64,000 nucleotides of DNA. It comes from Sediminibacillus terrae (lineage in GTDB: Bacteria; Bacillota; Bacilli; Bacillales; Amphibacillaceae). The notes beneath the pieces are model-generated. The model was given only the letters and a program-made list of their open reading frames with translations. It had not been told where the DNA came from and searched no databases. Positions within the stretch are counted from its first letter, which is position 1; each line of letters begins with the position of its first letter. Where the stretch lies: contig NZ_VZDQ01000023.1 in the NCBI RefSeq assembly GCF_009602435.1, positions 1 to 64,000 of the forward strand, written 5' to 3'. Shown here one piece after another: positions 61,117-64,000 of this stretch. A program made the position numbers and the translations under genes.

Positions 61117-61183
61117 GGAAATTTTGATAAAAAACATATATGTGTTAAACTGAAGAAGGTTACCATATATGGAGGTGGACGAT

Positions 61184-61645
61184 TTGTTTGAAATTGGCGA
61201 TAGCATTGTTTATCCAATGCATGGAGCAGGTATAATTAAAGCCATAGAAGAAAAGGAAATCTTAGGGAAAAAACAACAATATTACGTCATAAAAATGTTA
61301 ATCAGTAATATGCAAGTCATGATTCCTACGGGTAAAATATTGAGTTCGAGTATACGGCCGGTTACTGACATAATTGCATTAAAACACATCATACACATTT
61401 TTCAGTATGGAGAATCGGAAAAATTACTACCCTGGAAACAAAGGTATAAAGTCAACACAGACAAAATAAAAACAGGCAACATACAAGAAGGTGCGGAAGT
61501 TGTACGTGATTTATTGCGTATAAAGAAAGAGAAGGCACTTAATACAAGTGAGAAAAAAATGCTGGATAACGCACATGGATTTTTAATTAGTGAACTGAGA
61601 TTAATTAAAGGGATCACGGAAAATCAAATAAAGAGTTTTTGTTAA
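61184..61645 (+). CDS. CarD-family transcription factor (YdeB-like)
   Basis: A 153-residue protein. The N-terminal RNA-polymerase-interacting (Tudor-like) domain begins 'FEIGDSIVYPMHGAGIIKAIEE', and 'QYYVIKMLISNMQVMIPTGKILSSSIRPVTD' continues it. The helical DNA-binding C-terminal domain spans about 80-153. TTG 61184 is chosen because GGAGGTGG is well placed for it and the family normally starts M-F-x-I-G-D; ATG 61169 is the alternative. CarD stabilises open promoter complexes. Confidence 0.9.
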   Translation: MFEIGDSIVYPMHGAGIIKAIEEKEILGKKQQYYVIKMLISNMQVMIPTGKILSSSIRPVTDIIALKHIIHIFQYGESEKLLPWKQRYKVNTDKIKTGNIQEGAEVVRDLLRIKKEKALNTSEKKMLDNAHGFLISELRLIKGITENQIKSFC

Positions 61646-62066
61646 GGTTACAGATAAGTAATCTTTTAACACTACCGAAAACGTCCTGGATTTTTTGGGA
61701 GCATGATTATTTGAAATGAATCATTTCAAAGACATACTTCGTCAACCCACTTTTAGAGCATGAACTCCTTGTTATTTCATCAATCCAATCCATTTTTATT
61801 AGTTGAATTTCTTTTTGCGAACGTTTGAAGTTTCATCAAATAACCCGATAAGATAGTCATGTATTTTGTTTTTGGTAAAAAGAAGATCTCTGTGACAATA
61901 GTGCAACAATGTATGGCTCGCCACTCGGCGAGTTTTTTTGGGTTGGGAATTTGAACCATTTGTTTTTGCACAAAAGTCTGTGAATGATTTGGTCTTTTGA
62001 TTCCGGCGGGCTTGGCATATAGTTAAATTAAGGCCGATAAAAAGTTTTGCCCAAGGGGGGAAAACA
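61646..62066. other. Gene-free stretch with a terminator hairpin
   Basis: No supported gene. CTCGCC-N3-GGCGAG followed by seven T (61917-61939) is a good intrinsic terminator. It is 270 nt from the CarD stop, so it may end an unannotated small RNA or a long 3' leader. A TATAGT box at 62020-62025 may belong to the promoter of the next gene. Confidence 0.5.
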
Positions 62067-64000
62067 ATGAGTTTGGATAAGCGCAGTACTGCCATGTTAA
62101 CTCAAATTGTTCATAGTGAGCTATATATTCCTGTCGAAAAACTAGCCGAGCAATTTAATGTTTCAAGAAGGACGGTCTATAACGACCTGGATAAGATCAA
62201 CTTTTGGCTGAAGGAAAACAGGATAAGTGAAATACAGCAAGTCAGAGCAGCAGGGTTATACTTGGAAAAGCAGGCGAAACAGGAAATCAGGAGCAGGCTG
62301 CTCGTGTTCCCGGTTTATTATTACGAACTGTCCCCTGAAGAAAGAAAAGCATGGCTGGTCACTTACTTTCTGGCCAGTGCAAAGCATCTGTTCCTGAAAG
62401 ATTTGATAGCGATTACCAGGGTTAGCAGGAACACAGTCCTGGAGGATTTGAAAGGTTTGCGGGAAGAACTCGCCAGCTATCGATTGGAGCTTACTTCCCG
62501 AGAAAACTTGGATATCAGGTTGTCGGCAAGGAGACAGACATCAGGAGAGCGCTGGTCAACTATATAGACATGATCAAACCGCAACACGGCTGGTACTCTT
62601 TGATTCATGAGCAGGCTTTTGAAGCGGATAAAGAAGAGGACAGCAACTATGTGATTTTCAACCAATCTGAATTAAAAAGGATTTATCGCGAATTGAGCCG
62701 CTGTGAGCAGCGTTTGGGCATTCAGTTTACGGATGATGTCCTCAACATTCTTGTCATTCGTTTTTACTTGTTTTTGCAGCGAGTCAAGCAAAAGCAGTAT
62801 GCAGATATTGATCCGGTTGAACAGAATGTCATTGAACAAACTGGAGAATTTAACGCAGCAAAAGATTTTATCACCGAAGTGGAAAGTAGATGGCAGGAAG
62901 AAATACCGGCAACAGAAGGGTATTACCTTGCCAAGCATTTATTGGGTTCCAAAGTGAATTATCATCCAAGCTTCGAGGATGAAAACGGGGAAATTATCGG
63001 ATTGCGGGAAGTAGTCAAACAGATGATCGAAGATTTTCAGTTGGTTGCAGTGGTTTCTTTTACAGATCGGGCAGGAATGGAAACCAACTTGCTTTTACAC
63101 TTAAAACCAGCATACTACCGAATCAAGTATGGCATTGATATGGGAGAGTTGCCCTATGACTCTGTGGAAGACAATTTCCCGGAAATCTATCAATTGACCA
63201 AAAAAGTGGTCCATCATTTTGAGCGTTTTGTCGGGAAAAAAATCAATCAAAGCGAGATAGCCTATATTGCAATCCATTTTAGTGGATGGCTGCATAAAGA
63301 AGGACTGTCCATCCAGACACGCCGAAAAATGTTGATTGTTTGTACTAATGGACTCGGTACTTCCCGTTTACTGAAGAGCCAGCTCGAAGGATTGTTTTCT
63401 GAAGTCGTTATCACCGGGATTGCTTCTTTGCGTGAGTATCGCGAGATGGAACTAGCGGTCGATTTCATCGTCTCGACGGTTCCTTTGCCGGATCGGGGAA
63501 TTCCCGTCTGTTTAGTCAATCCGTTGCTTGATAACCATGACAAGGAAAAACTGTTGAAGCAGGTAAATGCGTTGTTCACAGAAAATAATGGTTATCAACC
63601 ATACTCGGTCGATACTATTATGGACATTGTGAGACGTTATGCAGATGTGAAGGAAGAAGGAGAGCTACAGCAGGAATTGAGAAAGTATCTTTACCATCCC
63701 GCAGTGACATCAGAAGCCAGATTGAAGCCTGCATTGAAAGAGTTAGCGAACGAGGACAACATTCTGTTTGCAGCTAACGCGGGTAGCTGGCAGCAAGCGG
63801 TAGAGCTGGCAGCCAGACCTCTTTTGGAAAAAGGATGCATCACGGAAGATTATATCGAATCGATGGTCGACAATATCGAGGAGCAAGGTCCGTATGTCGT
63901 GATTTCTCCCTTGGTTGCGATGCCGCATGGTCGTGCGGAAGATGGTGTGAATCAATTGGGAATCAGCTTGTTGCATTTGCAGGAACCAGTAGAAATGCTG
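62067..64000 (+). pseudogene. PRD-containing PTS-regulated activator (MtlR/UlaR-type), frameshifted and cut by the window edge
   Basis: ATG 62067 has AAGGGGGG upstream. The first frame gives an HTH ('VEKLAEQFNVSRRTVYNDLDKINFWLKE') and a second HTH ('IAITRVSRNTVLEDLKGLREEL'), but stops at 62567. Beyond about 62503 another frame continues without a stop to the window end: 'LGYQVVGKETDIRRALVNYI', two PRDs, a IIB-like domain with Cys in 'LIVCTNGLGTSRLLKS', and a IIA-like domain with His in 'LVAMPHGRAEDGVN'. One extra A in the four-A run 62503-62506 ('REKLGYQVV') joins them. The sugar it controls would be shown by genes beyond the window. Confidence 0.8.

Noticed and set aside
1-64000. CRISPR arrays, prophage, integrative element or intact insertion sequence
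   Set aside because: No direct-repeat/spacer arrays, integrase, transposase, terminase or conjugation genes were found on either strand.

Overview
The window reads as a stretch of a low-to-moderate GC Firmicutes chromosome, most likely family Bacillaceae. The evidence is strong AGGAGG-type ribosome binding sites, sigma-A promoters, CcpA-type cre sites, a guanidine-I riboswitch before a paired SMR exporter, and homologues of B. subtilis YwnA/YwnB, YthP/YthQ, PbuG/PbuO, YdeB (CarD), DgcK and NamZ/YbbC. Genus and species cannot be fixed from the sequence. There are no rRNA or tRNA genes, no intact insertion sequence, no prophage and no CRISPR array.

Layout. 1-3180: a 22-nt tandem array that may be a transposon end, an ArsR regulator, a VOC protein, a metallo-beta-lactamase-fold gene stopped by an in-frame TAG, and two tiny membrane proteins. 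3184-11294: a complete PTS island for a beta-linked disaccharide (PRD activator, GH4 phospho-glycosidase, IIB, IIC, ChbG-type deacetylase, IIA) that ends in a secreted NamZ-type N-acetylmuramidase. 11660-18805: chemoreceptor, HtpX, acetyltransferases, a DUF2975/HTH pair, the guanidine riboswitch with its exporter, and a DinB-like protein. 18884-35760: mostly single housekeeping or stress genes (GH43, Rrf2/NAD(P)-binding pair, HAD, HIT, diguanylate cyclase, MFS pump, S66 peptidase, NUDIX, DedA, DoxX, aldo-keto reductase), mixed with palindromic repeats and broken genes. 35918-49578: purine permease, GH65 phosphorylase, SDR, 3-hydroxyacyl-CoA dehydrogenase, about 1 kb of inverted dispersed repeats, and a 1707-residue secreted GH92 mannosidase. 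49790-59938: a lipoprotein, a three-gene cassette of unrecognised proteins sharing an NGN..(V/I)K.SGN motif, an AraC/Gfo-Idh-MocA/DUF993/TIM-barrel catabolic operon, and an ABC exporter pair. 60131-64000: acetyltransferase, CarD, and a second PRD activator cut by the window edge.

The overall theme is scavenging of complex carbohydrate (chito- or muro-disaccharides, arabino/xylo-oligosaccharides, alpha-mannan, alpha-glucobiose), with cre-like sites ahead of two of the glycosidases. The best candidates for undescribed biology are the SGN-motif cassette (51224-52665), the DUF993 operon (52742-56847), the pairing of NamZ with a chitobiose-type PTS, and Rex-type operators before a DoxX gene.

A caution runs through the window. 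Five genes (YnfA, a YflT-like protein, a YcxB-like protein, a small membrane protein and the last PRD activator) are each restored by one base in or next to a short homopolymer, and two more genes carry a single nonsense codon. Either the assembly has systematic homopolymer errors or this region is decaying; the reads would decide.
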